NCBI GenBank assembly: GCA_900546295.1
Contig: URCK01000010.1
Span: forward strand, 1-39,434
Length of the DNA stretch: 39,434 nt
Direction of reading: 5' to 3'
Source: an uncultured Eubacteriales bacterium
GTDB taxonomy: Bacteria; Bacillota; Clostridia; Oscillospirales; Oscillospiraceae
Shown here: positions 1 to 7,105 of the stretch, piece by piece
Layout: every line of letters begins with the position of its first letter
Numbering within the stretch: position 1 is the stretch's first letter
The notes under the pieces: model-generated
Database searches by the model: none
Seen by the model: the letters and a program-made list of their open reading frames with translations, nothing else
What the model was told of the DNA's origin: nothing
Translations under genes and position numbers: made by a program

Positions 1-861
1 GGAGCGCAGCGTTTCGCGGCCGATGTCCTTTCGCCCGACGCCGAGTGCGTCCGCCATGCGCAGCACGGCGCGCGCCTGCACCGATTCGTCGAACGCGCGG
101 AAGGAAGCAAGCGGCAGCGAAATACTGCCTTCATTTCGCACTGCGGCGGTGAGAAGTTTCTCTGCCTGCCGCTCGATCGCGTCGTCGAGCGAGACGAGCG
201 AGCGCGCCGCGGCGGCGATGTGTTCGCCTGCGCGGGGATTGAGCGTTTGAAGCCGCGGCAGAATTTCAAGCCGCAGGTAGTTCCGTGCGGCGGCGTTCGG
301 GTCCGCGTTCGTGTGATCCTCGACATGCGGGATGTTGTGAGCGCGCGCATAGGTGACGAGCTCTTCTCGCGTCTGCTCTAAAAACGGGCGGATGAGGTCG
401 CCCTGCTTGGGCCGCATACCACACAGCCCGCGCAGATCCGTTCCGCGGACGAGGTTCAAGAGCACCGTTTCCGCGTTGTCGTCCGCGTGATGCGCCAGCG
501 TGAGCTGCGCATTCAGCTTTTTCGCCGTTTCGCGCAGAAAGGCGTAGCGCAGGTCGCGCGCGGCCTCTTCCTCGCTCTTCCCCGTCGTTCGCGCGTGCGC
601 GCGCACGTCGCCGGAGCCTGCGTAGAAGGGGACGCCTTCTTTTTCGCACCACGCGCGGACGAATTCCTCGTCGCGCGCGGCCTCTTCGCCGCGCAGACGG
701 TGGTTGAAGTGCGCACAGCAGACCTCATAGCCCTGCGCGCGCAGAAAGTGCAGCAGGCACATCGAGTCCAGGCCGCCGGATACGGCGGCGAGCACGGGGC
801 GGCCTTTTTCGAGATACTGCGCGCAGAGCGCATCGGCCCGCGGCAGCTCAGTCCTCTTCAT
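1..861 (-). CDS. tilS: tRNA(Ile)-lysidine synthase, N-terminal part (runs off the window)
   Basis: This enzyme ligates lysine to C34 of the CAU-anticodon tRNA-Ile using ATP, so that the tRNA reads AUA. Reading the minus strand from the ATG at 861 gives 287 codons without a stop, so the C-terminal part lies outside the window. The PP-loop ATP-binding motif SGGLDS is at residues 28-33. It is followed by FNHRLRGEEA and a HHADDNAETVLLNLVRG block, all typical of TilS. The start overlaps the last 14 bases of dnaB, so the two are probably translationally coupled in the gdpP-rplI-dnaB-tilS operon. Family members usually have about 430-470 residues, so roughly a third is missing here. Confidence 0.93.
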   Translation of the reverse strand, partial: MKRTELPRADALCAQYLEKGRPVLAAVSGGLDSMCLLHFLRAQGYEVCCAHFNHRLRGEEAARDEEFVRAWCEKEGVPFYAGSGDVRAHARTTGKSEEEAARDLRYAFLRETAKKLNAQLTLAHHADDNAETVLLNLVRGTDLRGLCGMRPKQGDLIRPFLEQTREELVTYARAHNIPHVEDHTNADPNAAARNYLRLEILPRLQTLNPRAGEHIAAAARSLVSLDDAIERQAEKLLTAAVRNEGSISLPLASFRAFDESVQARAVLRMADALGVGRKDIGRETLRS

Positions 862-2194
862 GGCGGTAGTCGAGAGAGGAGAAGGTCGTATACTGCGGCG
901 ACCAGGCGAGTTCTACCTTGCCCGTTTCGCCGTGGCGGTTCTTCGCAAGGATGCACTCGGCAATGTTGCGCTTTTCCGAGTCCTCATTATAATAGTCGTC
1001 GCGGTAGAGGAACATGACAATGTCCGCGTCCTGCTCGATGGCGCCCGATTCACGAAGGTCGGAGAGCATGGGACGCTTGTCCTCACGCTTTTCGTTCGCA
1101 CGCGAGAGCTGCGAGAGACACAGCACGGGCACTTGCAGCTCCTTTGCCATGATCTTGAGCATACGGGAAATGTCGCTGACCACCTGCTGGCGGCTCTCGC
1201 CGCTGTAGCCCTTTGTGCCGGAGGACGCCATCAGCTGCAAGTAGTCGATGACGACAAGCCCCAGATTGTCGATGCGGCGGCACTTGGCGTTCATGTCCGC
1301 GGCGGTGAGCAGCGGGTTATCGTCGATGAGAATGTCAAGCCCCGAGAGGATCGAGGCGGCGTTTGCGATGTTGACCCAGTCCTGCTCACGCAGGTTGCCC
1401 GTCACAAGGCGCTGGTTTTCGACCGTCGCCTGATTCGACAAAATGCGCGTGACGAGCTGCTCGCGCGACATTTCGAGCGAGAAGATGGCGACCGCCTGCC
1501 CGCTCGAGCGAGCGACGTTGAGCGCAAGGTTCAGCGCCATACTGGTCTTACCCATACCGGGGCGCGCGGCCAGCAGCACAAGGTCCGACTTGTTGAGGCC
1601 GTTCATCTTATCGTCGAGCACGCCAAAGCCTGTGGAAAGGCCCGGCAGCGTTTTGCCGCCGTTTGCGCTCAGCTCGCTCAAATGGTCGAGCACGCCCTGC
1701 AGCACGACGCCGATGCTCGCCATGCTCTGCGCGCTGCGGCCGCGGCGCACGGCGTAGATCTTCTGCTCCGCCGCGTCGAGCACGCTGGAAGCGCCGCCCG
1801 TGCCGTCCTGCACCATGGAGGAGATCTCCCCTGCCGCGGTGTAGAGCGCGCGCAGCAGCGCCTTGTCGCGCACGATGCCGACGTATTCCATCACGTTCGC
1901 GCTCGTTGGCGTCACGTCCATGAGCTGGGCGAGATACGCGCGCGTGGTAGTTTCATCGTAGGTGCCGTTTTTCTCCATTTCGCCCGCGACGGTCACGCCG
2001 TCGATGGGCTTGGAGTAGACGAACATGGAGTAGATCGTCTCGAAGATCTCGCGGTTCTGCTTCAGGTAAAAATCATCGGGGCGGAGCTGCTCCATCACAT
2101 CCTTGACGCAGTTTGCGTCGATGAGCATCGAGCCGATGACGGACTGTTCCGCCTCCAGGGAGTGAGGCATCTGCCGGTAGAAGATATCCTCCAC
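848..2194 (-). CDS. dnaB: Replicative DNA helicase DnaB (DnaC of Bacillus)
   Basis: This is the hexameric helicase that unwinds DNA at the replication fork. The protein has 448 residues, the usual length. An N-terminal DnaB domain (about 1-110) and linker are followed by the RecA-like motor. Walker A reads ARPGMGKT at about 210-217, and the Walker B region reads VVIDYLQL. The conserved SLEMSREQL, LSQLSR and FLYRDDYY segments are present. The start is a GTG at 2194 with AAGGAGG eight bases upstream. It lies 37 bases after rplI and overlaps tilS, in the conserved Firmicute order gdpP-rplI-dnaB. No intein or truncation is seen. Confidence 0.97.
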   Translation of the reverse strand: MEDIFYRQMPHSLEAEQSVIGSMLIDANCVKDVMEQLRPDDFYLKQNREIFETIYSMFVYSKPIDGVTVAGEMEKNGTYDETTTRAYLAQLMDVTPTSANVMEYVGIVRDKALLRALYTAAGEISSMVQDGTGGASSVLDAAEQKIYAVRRGRSAQSMASIGVVLQGVLDHLSELSANGGKTLPGLSTGFGVLDDKMNGLNKSDLVLLAARPGMGKTSMALNLALNVARSSGQAVAIFSLEMSREQLVTRILSNQATVENQRLVTGNLREQDWVNIANAASILSGLDILIDDNPLLTAADMNAKCRRIDNLGLVVIDYLQLMASSGTKGYSGESRQQVVSDISRMLKIMAKELQVPVLCLSQLSRANEKREDKRPMLSDLRESGAIEQDADIVMFLYRDDYYNEDSEKRNIAECILAKNRHGETGKVELAWSPQYTTFSSLDYRHEED

Positions 2195-2231
2195 GTAGAA
2201 GCCCTCCTTATCGCGTAATGTTGCGCCCCTT

Positions 2232-2678
2232 TTACTCCTCGCTCACGCTGACGGAGAACTTGGCGCTGACCTCGTAGCCGAGCTTTGCCTTTACTTCATA
2301 GGTGCCGTAGGCCTTGATGGGGTCATCGAGCACGATCTTCTGCTTGGGCACGTCGAGCTGGAACTGGCTCATAAGACCCTCGGAGATCTCCTTGCTCGTG
2401 ATGGCGCCGAAGAGCTTGCCTTCCTTGCCGCCCTTGGCCGTGAGCTTTACGGTCACGTTCTTGAGCTTCGCGCCCATCTCAACGGCGGCCTGACGGTTCG
2501 CGGCCTCCTCGGCTCTGCGGGCCTTTTCCTTCAGATTCATGGTGTTGATGGCATCGGCCGTGGCGAGCACGGCGAGCTTGCGCGGCAGCAGGAAGTTGCG
2601 CGCGTAACCCTCAGCCGCGTCGATGAGCTGGCCCTTCTTGCCCTGACCTCTGACGTCCTGCGTTAAAATGACTTTCAT
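2232..2678 (-). CDS. rplI: 50S ribosomal protein L9
   Basis: L9 is a large-subunit protein that binds 23S rRNA and helps keep the reading frame. The 148-residue sequence starts with MKVILTQDVRGQGKKGQLID and continues with EGYARNFLLPRKLA, the classic N-terminal L9 domain. A long connecting helix (EKARRAEEAANRQAAVE) leads to a C-terminal domain with KLFGAITSKEI. The length matches the family (about 147-150). It sits between gdpP (24-base gap) and dnaB (37-base gap) in one minus-strand operon. Confidence 0.97.
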   Translation of the reverse strand: MKVILTQDVRGQGKKGQLIDAAEGYARNFLLPRKLAVLATADAINTMNLKEKARRAEEAANRQAAVEMGAKLKNVTVKLTAKGGKEGKLFGAITSKEISEGLMSQFQLDVPKQKIVLDDPIKAYGTYEVKAKLGYEVSAKFSVSVSEE

Positions 2679-2702
2679 GTGTATGTCCTCCTTATGGGTG
2701 AT

Positions 2703-4694
2703 TTACTCTTCTGTATATTCGTCGATGGCGGCGAGCAGACGCTCGCGCACCTCGTCCACGGTGGCGTCGGCCACCTGTCCGCCGGCGGTGGTGGAATTTC
2801 CGCCGCCGCCGAGCTTTTCCATGATGAACTGCACGTTGATCTCGCCGAGCGAGCGCGCGGAAAGGTTCACGCCCGTGCCGAGCTTGAAGAGAACGAACGA
2901 GGCGTGGATGCCCGAGAGCGTCAGAAGCTCATCGGCCGCCTTGGCCGCCGTCACGCGGTCGATCTCCTTTTCGACCGCCGCCACCGCAATGTCGCCGTGG
3001 ACGAGCTCCGCGTGGCGGATGATGTCGTAGCGCTCGATCATGCCGGCAAGGTCGCTCTGGAAGAGACGCTGCACATCCGAGGTGTCCGCTCCCGCGCGGC
3101 GCAGGAAGGCGGCGGCCTCAAAGGTGCGCCCGCCGGTGCGCATCGTAAAGTTCTTCGTGTCGAGCACGATGCCCGCGAGCAGCGCCTCGGACTCCGCGCG
3201 CAGAAGATCGGTGGGATCGGCGAGGTACTGCAAAAGCTCCGTCACAAGCTCGGACGCGCTCGAAGCATAGGGCTCGTGGAAGTTGAGCGCGGCGGATTCA
3301 ATGTAATTGGCGGCTCTTCTGTGGTGGTCGATGACCGCCACGCGGTTGCACGCGTCGAGCAGCTGCTCGGATTCAACAAAGTCGGGGCGGTTGGTGTCCA
3401 CCACGACGAGCAGCGCTCCAGGCTGGGCAGAGATGAACGCGTCGCTCCCGGAGATGAACGCGTCCTTATACTCGGGCAGCGAGGCGAGCTTTGCGAGGAT
3501 GGGCTTTGCGACGTTGTCCTCCATGTCGATGACGATCTGCGCCTTCTTGCCGCGCTTGCGCGCGATGCAGCAGATGCCCGCCGCCGCGCCGACGGCGTCC
3601 ATGTCCGCGTGCTTGTGGCCCATGACGAAGATCTGCCCCGCGTCGGAGATGAGTTCGCCGAGGGCGTTGGCCATCACGCGGGATTTGACCTTCGTGCGCT
3701 TTTCGGTGGATTTCGACTTGCCGCCGTAGAACTCAAAGTCGAGGCGGTTGCGCACGACGACCTGGTCGCCGCCGCGCGAGAGCGCCATTTCGATCGAGAG
3801 CATGGCGTTCTGGTAGAGCGTTTCATAGTCGTCCACGTCCTTGCCCACGCCGATCGAGAGCGTTGCGGCCACGCCGTCCTCGGTGACGACGCTGCGCACC
3901 ATGTCGAGCACGGAGAATTTGCCCTCGAGCAGCTTCTGATACTCCTGCTCAGTCGTGACGAGCATATAGCGGTTGCGGTCGAACTTGCGCAGCAGGCTGT
4001 GGGAGTCGGTGAGCCATGCGCTGAGCTTTTCGTCGATGGCGGCGAGCACCGCGCTGCGCGACGCCTCACTGCCGGCCTTCATCAGCTCTTCGTAGTTGTC
4101 GATGACGATGACCGACACGATGGGGCGGCGGCTCTCGTTCTCCTCGCGCAGCGCGTCCTGCTCGGTCACATCCGTCCAGTAGGTCGTTGCGAGAAGGCCC
4201 TGTCCGCCGCGGCGGGAGGAGGGATGGCTCAGGTTGCCGAACACGCGGAAGTGCCGACCGCTGAGCATGACCGTTTCGGGGCATTCGCTCTTGCCCTCAA
4301 GCAGCCAGTGCGTCGGAAAATCGGGCAGCACATCGTCGATGCGGTTGTCGAAGATATCGTCCTGCACGCCGGTGAGCTGCAAAAAGCTGTCGTTGCTCCA
4401 GAGGATCTCCTGCGTGTCGGGGCGAAAGACCATCATCGCGAACGGGGCCGAGAGCATGGAGGCCTTGTCGGCCGTGGTCATGTCGTCGGTCATATCGTCG
4501 ATGTAGCGGCGGATGCCCTCGCGGCGCTTCTGCGCCGTGTGGCGGAAATACCACAGAAGAAATGTGATCGCGGCAGCCTCGCAGATGGCGAGCGGAATGC
4601 TCACGCGCAGCGTGACGGCGGCGAATAGAAAGCCGACGACGAAGTAGAGCCGGAAGCTGGGGTCCACCAGCTTGCTGATCTTTTTGTTCTTCAT
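2703..4694 (-). CDS. gdpP: Cyclic-di-AMP phosphodiesterase GdpP (YybT family)
   Basis: This membrane phosphodiesterase hydrolyses c-di-AMP to pApA and so affects potassium, osmotic and cell-wall homeostasis. The chosen start at 4694 has GGGAGG upstream and gives 663 residues; an upstream in-frame ATG at 4754 lacks such a site. Two membrane helices lie at about 14-28 and 33-50. They are followed by a PAS-like region (about 80-170), a degenerate GGDEF domain (about 190-325) and a DHH/DHHA1 phosphoesterase. Metal ligands are visible in GHKHADMDA (about 359-367), VVDTNRPD, VIDHHRR (about 454-460) and GIVLDTKNF. The GGDEF signature itself is lost, as is usual for this family. Confidence 0.95.
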   Translation of the reverse strand: MKNKKISKLVDPSFRLYFVVGFLFAAVTLRVSIPLAICEAAAITFLLWYFRHTAQKRREGIRRYIDDMTDDMTTADKASMLSAPFAMMVFRPDTQEILWSNDSFLQLTGVQDDIFDNRIDDVLPDFPTHWLLEGKSECPETVMLSGRHFRVFGNLSHPSSRRGGQGLLATTYWTDVTEQDALREENESRRPIVSVIVIDNYEELMKAGSEASRSAVLAAIDEKLSAWLTDSHSLLRKFDRNRYMLVTTEQEYQKLLEGKFSVLDMVRSVVTEDGVAATLSIGVGKDVDDYETLYQNAMLSIEMALSRGGDQVVVRNRLDFEFYGGKSKSTEKRTKVKSRVMANALGELISDAGQIFVMGHKHADMDAVGAAAGICCIARKRGKKAQIVIDMEDNVAKPILAKLASLPEYKDAFISGSDAFISAQPGALLVVVDTNRPDFVESEQLLDACNRVAVIDHHRRAANYIESAALNFHEPYASSASELVTELLQYLADPTDLLRAESEALLAGIVLDTKNFTMRTGGRTFEAAAFLRRAGADTSDVQRLFQSDLAGMIERYDIIRHAELVHGDIAVAAVEKEIDRVTAAKAADELLTLSGIHASFVLFKLGTGVNLSARSLGEINVQFIMEKLGGGGNSTTAGGQVADATVDEVRERLLAAIDEYTEE

Positions 4695-4757
4695 AATGAG
4701 CTGCCTCCCGTCCGGATATTGTGTCCTGCGGCATTGCGCAGGGGAATATTCCATTTC

Positions 4758-4787
4758 ATTATAGCACGCAGCGAACAGAAGTTACAA
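4758..4787 (-). promoter_or_regulatory. Sigma-A promoter of the gdpP-rplI-dnaB-tilS operon
   Basis: On the minus strand TTGTAA (4787-4782) and TATAAT (4763-4758) are separated by 18 bases. They lie about 60 bases ahead of the gdpP start. The perfect -10 hexamer makes this the likely operon promoter. Confidence 0.65.
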
Positions 4788-4831
4788 TATAAATAACAGA
4801 TTTTGTACCGATCGATTTGGCGCAGAGACGC

Positions 4832-4873
4832 AAAAAAGGTTATGACCGGCGGTTTCCCGCCGGTCATAACCTT
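4832..4873 (-). terminator. Intrinsic terminator of the downstream carboxypeptidase gene
   Basis: A perfect 17-bp stem (4836-4852 with 4857-4873, loop TTTC) is followed on the minus strand by a run of six T. It lies 23 bases after the stop of the carboxypeptidase at 4897. A closely related terminator stands at the same place behind the second copy (7036-7077). Confidence 0.9.
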
Positions 4874-4896
4874 CATTCAGCGTGCGCTGAAGGGAT

Positions 4897-6390
4897 TTAC
4901 TTGTAGTATTCGGGCAGATGATAGCCCTCGCCGTAAGGCTCGGTGTGGATCATGGTGAGGATGGTGTCCAGCGCGCCCTTCACGATCAGATCCTGATCCT
5001 TCGGGGCATCCTTGTTCTGGTTGTAGGAGCCGATGTAGAACCACAGACCCTCGTTCTCGGCAAGGCCGACGCCGTTCTTGTCGGTCAGCGTGGTGGGATC
5101 CATGTTGAACTTCTCGCGGATGTCATCCTGAGAGTAGAAGGTCCACTTGGGCGCGGGCATTTCGTTGCCCCAGCAATACTCGTCGCCGTCGTTCTGCTCG
5201 ACGGTACCGCCGCAGTAGCACTCGATGGTGTAGGCGTGGATGCCGAACTTGCCGTAGGCATAGTCGATTAGCTCAGCGTTGGTGGGATAGTCGGCCCAGG
5301 AGTTCAGGCTGTAGTACTTGCGGCCGGTGACATCGGAGAAGACGCCCGCCATCTGCTCGGCGACCTCAGCCATGAAGGACAGGTCGGCATCCTGGGGGTT
5401 GTTCTCGTCGATGTTGCGGTAGCACCAGGGGTAGAGGACGGCCTGGATGTTGGTGTGGATGGAGACGAGCGCGTCCATCGGGTGCTTCTTCAGGAACTCC
5501 TGAACAGCGCGGACCTCGGGCTCGCTGGCCGGGGAGGTGCCGTTCCAGTCGCCGGCGTCGCCGCCGATGACGTCCTTGCCCTCAACGTCGGTGGTCACGT
5601 CGTTGTAGTTCCAGGTGTACTCGAAGTTACGGTTCGGGTCGATGTCGCTGTTGAAATCGTCATCGCCCATGATGCCGTTGCCATCCCAGTCGGGGCTTTC
5701 CTTGCCGAAGCGGGTCATAGCGGCGTTGCGGCCGTTGGTCGCGGGATCCATGTCGGCGGTGCCGCGGTAGATGGTGGAGATGAGGCCGTCGCCGTCAATG
5801 TCGGTGCAGGGATCGTTGTAGGGAACGCCGTCGCCGTTCTTGTCCAGCGGGTGGAGGGTCTCGCGGGTCTTCACGACGAAGGAGCGCTCGTAGGAGTCGG
5901 GGTTGATGACGGGGATGACGTAGATGATGTAGTTATCGAGCAGACCCTTGACATATTCGTCGCCGGAGCAGAGGGTCATCCACCATGCGGTGTACATGGC
6001 GCAGGCAGCGCTTTCGCGCTCGTCGCCGTGGATGTTGGCGAACACGCCGATACCGGTCTTCTCCTCAGCGGGGATGTTCTTGTTGGTGATCTCGAGGCAC
6101 CAGAGGCTGCGCTCCTGCCAGGAGGTACCGATGGGATAGAGGTTGGTGATGTCGGGATAGGTCTCGGCCATCGTGGAGAGCTGAGACTCGAGCTCGGCGT
6201 AGGTGTAGCGGTGGTTCCAGTCGATGTCAAGACCGTCGGGGATTTCTTCGGGCGTTTCGGGGCGAACCTCCATGGAGAGGAGCTCAGCCTTCTTGCTGCT
6301 GGTGCCGGCATCGTTGCCGCAGGCGGTGAGCCCGAGCACGATGACGAGGGAAAGGCTGAGACAGAGAACGCGCTTTAAGAGTGCTTTCAT
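4897..6390 (-). CDS. Secreted M14 zinc carboxypeptidase lipoprotein, copy 1
   Basis: This is a predicted metallo-carboxypeptidase acting outside the membrane; its peptide substrate is unknown. The 497-residue protein has a lipoprotein signal with lipobox LTAC (Cys24). M14 zinc ligands are visible as H121 and E124 in NIHGDERES and H312 in SIHTN. The substrate-binding arginine lies in DPNRNF (about 251-256), and the catalytic glutamate is E390 in YTIECY. Between these, DKNGDGVPYNDP, DIDGDG and DWDGNG look like calcium-binding loops inserted into the fold. The start has AAGGA nine bases upstream. It is a paralog of the gene at 7106, and the two form a tandem duplication that includes their upstream regions. 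A role in peptide scavenging or peptidoglycan trimming is only a guess. Confidence 0.9.
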   Translation of the reverse strand: MKALLKRVLCLSLSLVIVLGLTACGNDAGTSSKKAELLSMEVRPETPEEIPDGLDIDWNHRYTYAELESQLSTMAETYPDITNLYPIGTSWQERSLWCLEITNKNIPAEEKTGIGVFANIHGDERESAACAMYTAWWMTLCSGDEYVKGLLDNYIIYVIPVINPDSYERSFVVKTRETLHPLDKNGDGVPYNDPCTDIDGDGLISTIYRGTADMDPATNGRNAAMTRFGKESPDWDGNGIMGDDDFNSDIDPNRNFEYTWNYNDVTTDVEGKDVIGGDAGDWNGTSPASEPEVRAVQEFLKKHPMDALVSIHTNIQAVLYPWCYRNIDENNPQDADLSFMAEVAEQMAGVFSDVTGRKYYSLNSWADYPTNAELIDYAYGKFGIHAYTIECYCGGTVEQNDGDEYCWGNEMPAPKWTFYSQDDIREKFNMDPTTLTDKNGVGLAENEGLWFYIGSYNQNKDAPKDQDLIVKGALDTILTMIHTEPYGEGYHLPEYYK

Positions 6391-6580
6391 TTTGAGTTTC
6401 CTTTCTTCCTGTTAATTAGCGGGGCAGCGCTTGGACGGGGGTGCGAAGAAATTGCTGAAAAAATCATCTCTCAGCCGCAAGGGGAGTGCGGGCGGGAGAA
6501 GCACAAAAGGTGAAACGACGCTTTTGTGCAGCGAGGGCGGAGTTCGGAAAAGTTCCCCTCCTTTTCAGAGCGGCACCCTC

Positions 6581-6633
6581 CAAGAACAACAAAAGCAGCG
6601 CAGCGAGAATCTGACAATTCCGCTACACTGCTT
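6581..6633 (-). terminator. Terminator-like hairpin inside the leader of carboxypeptidase copy 1
   Basis: On the minus strand AAGCAGTGTAGCG pairs with CGCTGCGCTGCTT (6633 to 6593), with two G-U pairs. A short inner extension follows, and then TTTTGTTGTTC. The hairpin is about 200 bases ahead of the start codon and 200 bases after the leader promoter. It could end a short RNA or act as an attenuator. The same element occurs in copy 2. Confidence 0.55.
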
Positions 6634-6689
6634 CTTTTCGGGAGCAAACACAGTTAACATATATTTTACAAAATCAGCCGTCGCTTGGC

Positions 6690-6717
6690 TTGATTTTTAA
6701 CAAAATATGTGTATAAT
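6690..6717 (+). promoter_or_regulatory. Plus-strand promoter-like element in the copy 1 upstream region
   Basis: TTGATT (6690-6695) and TATAAT (6712-6717) are separated by 16 bases. The element points away from the carboxypeptidase, towards the hairpins at 6773-6804 and 6883-6908. It is conserved in copy 2 (8901-8928). No gene follows it, so it may drive a small RNA or be a chance AT-rich match. Confidence 0.4.
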
Positions 6718-6772
6718 ATTTCTGCTGGTACAGAAATCCCTGTTGTGTGGAATGGTCGTATCATTTCACATG

Positions 6773-6804
6773 ATCCTCTGGCAAGCGCCAACTTGCCAGA
6801 GGAT
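6773..6804. repeat. Perfect 13-bp inverted repeat in the carboxypeptidase leader, copy 1
   Basis: ATCCTCTGGCAAG and its exact complement CTTGCCAGAGGAT flank the loop CGCCAA. In a minus-strand transcript from the promoter at 6830-6858 it would fold near the 5' end. The stem is identical in copy 2 (8985-9017), while the loop differs in sequence and length. Confidence 0.8.
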
Positions 6805-6829
6805 GCCTGCTGTTGAACTTGTTGTGCTC

Positions 6830-6858
6830 ATTCTAACGCAAGGTTCAGGAAAAAGCAA
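6830..6858 (-). promoter_or_regulatory. Probable promoter of carboxypeptidase copy 1
   Basis: On the minus strand TTGCTT (6858-6853) and TAGAAT (6835-6830) are separated by exactly 17 bases. The same hexamers and spacing recur upstream of copy 2, although the spacer sequence differs. It implies an untranslated leader of about 430 bases. Confidence 0.65.
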
Positions 6859-6882
6859 GCTTTATTTTGAATATTTTTCGCA

Positions 6883-6908
6883 ATATGCAGCTCGAAAGGG
6901 CTGCATAT
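6883..6908. repeat. Hairpin with GAAA loop, copy 1
   Basis: As plus-strand RNA, ATGCAGCTC pairs with GGGCTGCAT around a GAAA tetraloop (6885-6906), with one G-U pair. Flanking AT bases extend the stem to 11 bp. In copy 2 the matching hairpin has an A-U pair at the G-U position and a GCGC loop, so the stem is kept while bases change. Confidence 0.6.
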
Positions 6909-7035
6909 CTTGTTTATAGTGCTTTAAAAAATACAAAATACTGTGGTATCGCGGTGTAGTGGTGGTATGGTGACTGCATAAAGTTTCGTTCCCCGTTCCT
7001 GCTGCCGCGCTGGCGCTCACAAGGCGCGGCGGCAC

Positions 7036-7077
7036 AAAAAAGGCATGACCGACGGGAGACCGCCGGTCATGCCTTTT
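7036..7077 (-). terminator. Intrinsic terminator of carboxypeptidase copy 2
   Basis: AAAAGGCATGACCG-A-CGG pairs with CCG-C-CGGTCATGCCTTTT (one internal mismatch, loop GAGA). A T run follows on the minus strand. It is the counterpart of the terminator at 4832-4873 and marks the boundary between the two duplicated units. Confidence 0.88.
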
Positions 7078-7105
7078 ATTCAGCGTGGAATGAAATAACT
7101 TTGAT

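Noticed and set aside
2679..4628. 649-residue plus-strand frame opposite gdpP
   Set aside because: It is very rich in valine, histidine, arginine and alanine, with no domain. It mirrors gdpP codons in a high-GC gene.
6690..6908. 6S RNA in the carboxypeptidase upstream region
   Set aside because: A rod-like fold with a terminal hairpin can be drawn, but 5' and 3' ends do not pair into a closing stem and the central bubble is not convincing.
6431..6919. Two small plus-strand frames in the upstream region of carboxypeptidase copy 1
   Set aside because: They lack ribosome sites and are not kept in copy 2, while the DNA is conserved as promoter and hairpins.
6945..6965. T-box-like string TGGTATCGCGG (and CGGTACCGTGG at 9153-9166)
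   Set aside because: It resembles the T-box core and lies about 240 bases after a plus-strand promoter. However no specifier stem or terminator/antiterminator pair follows, and in copy 1 no gene stands downstream.
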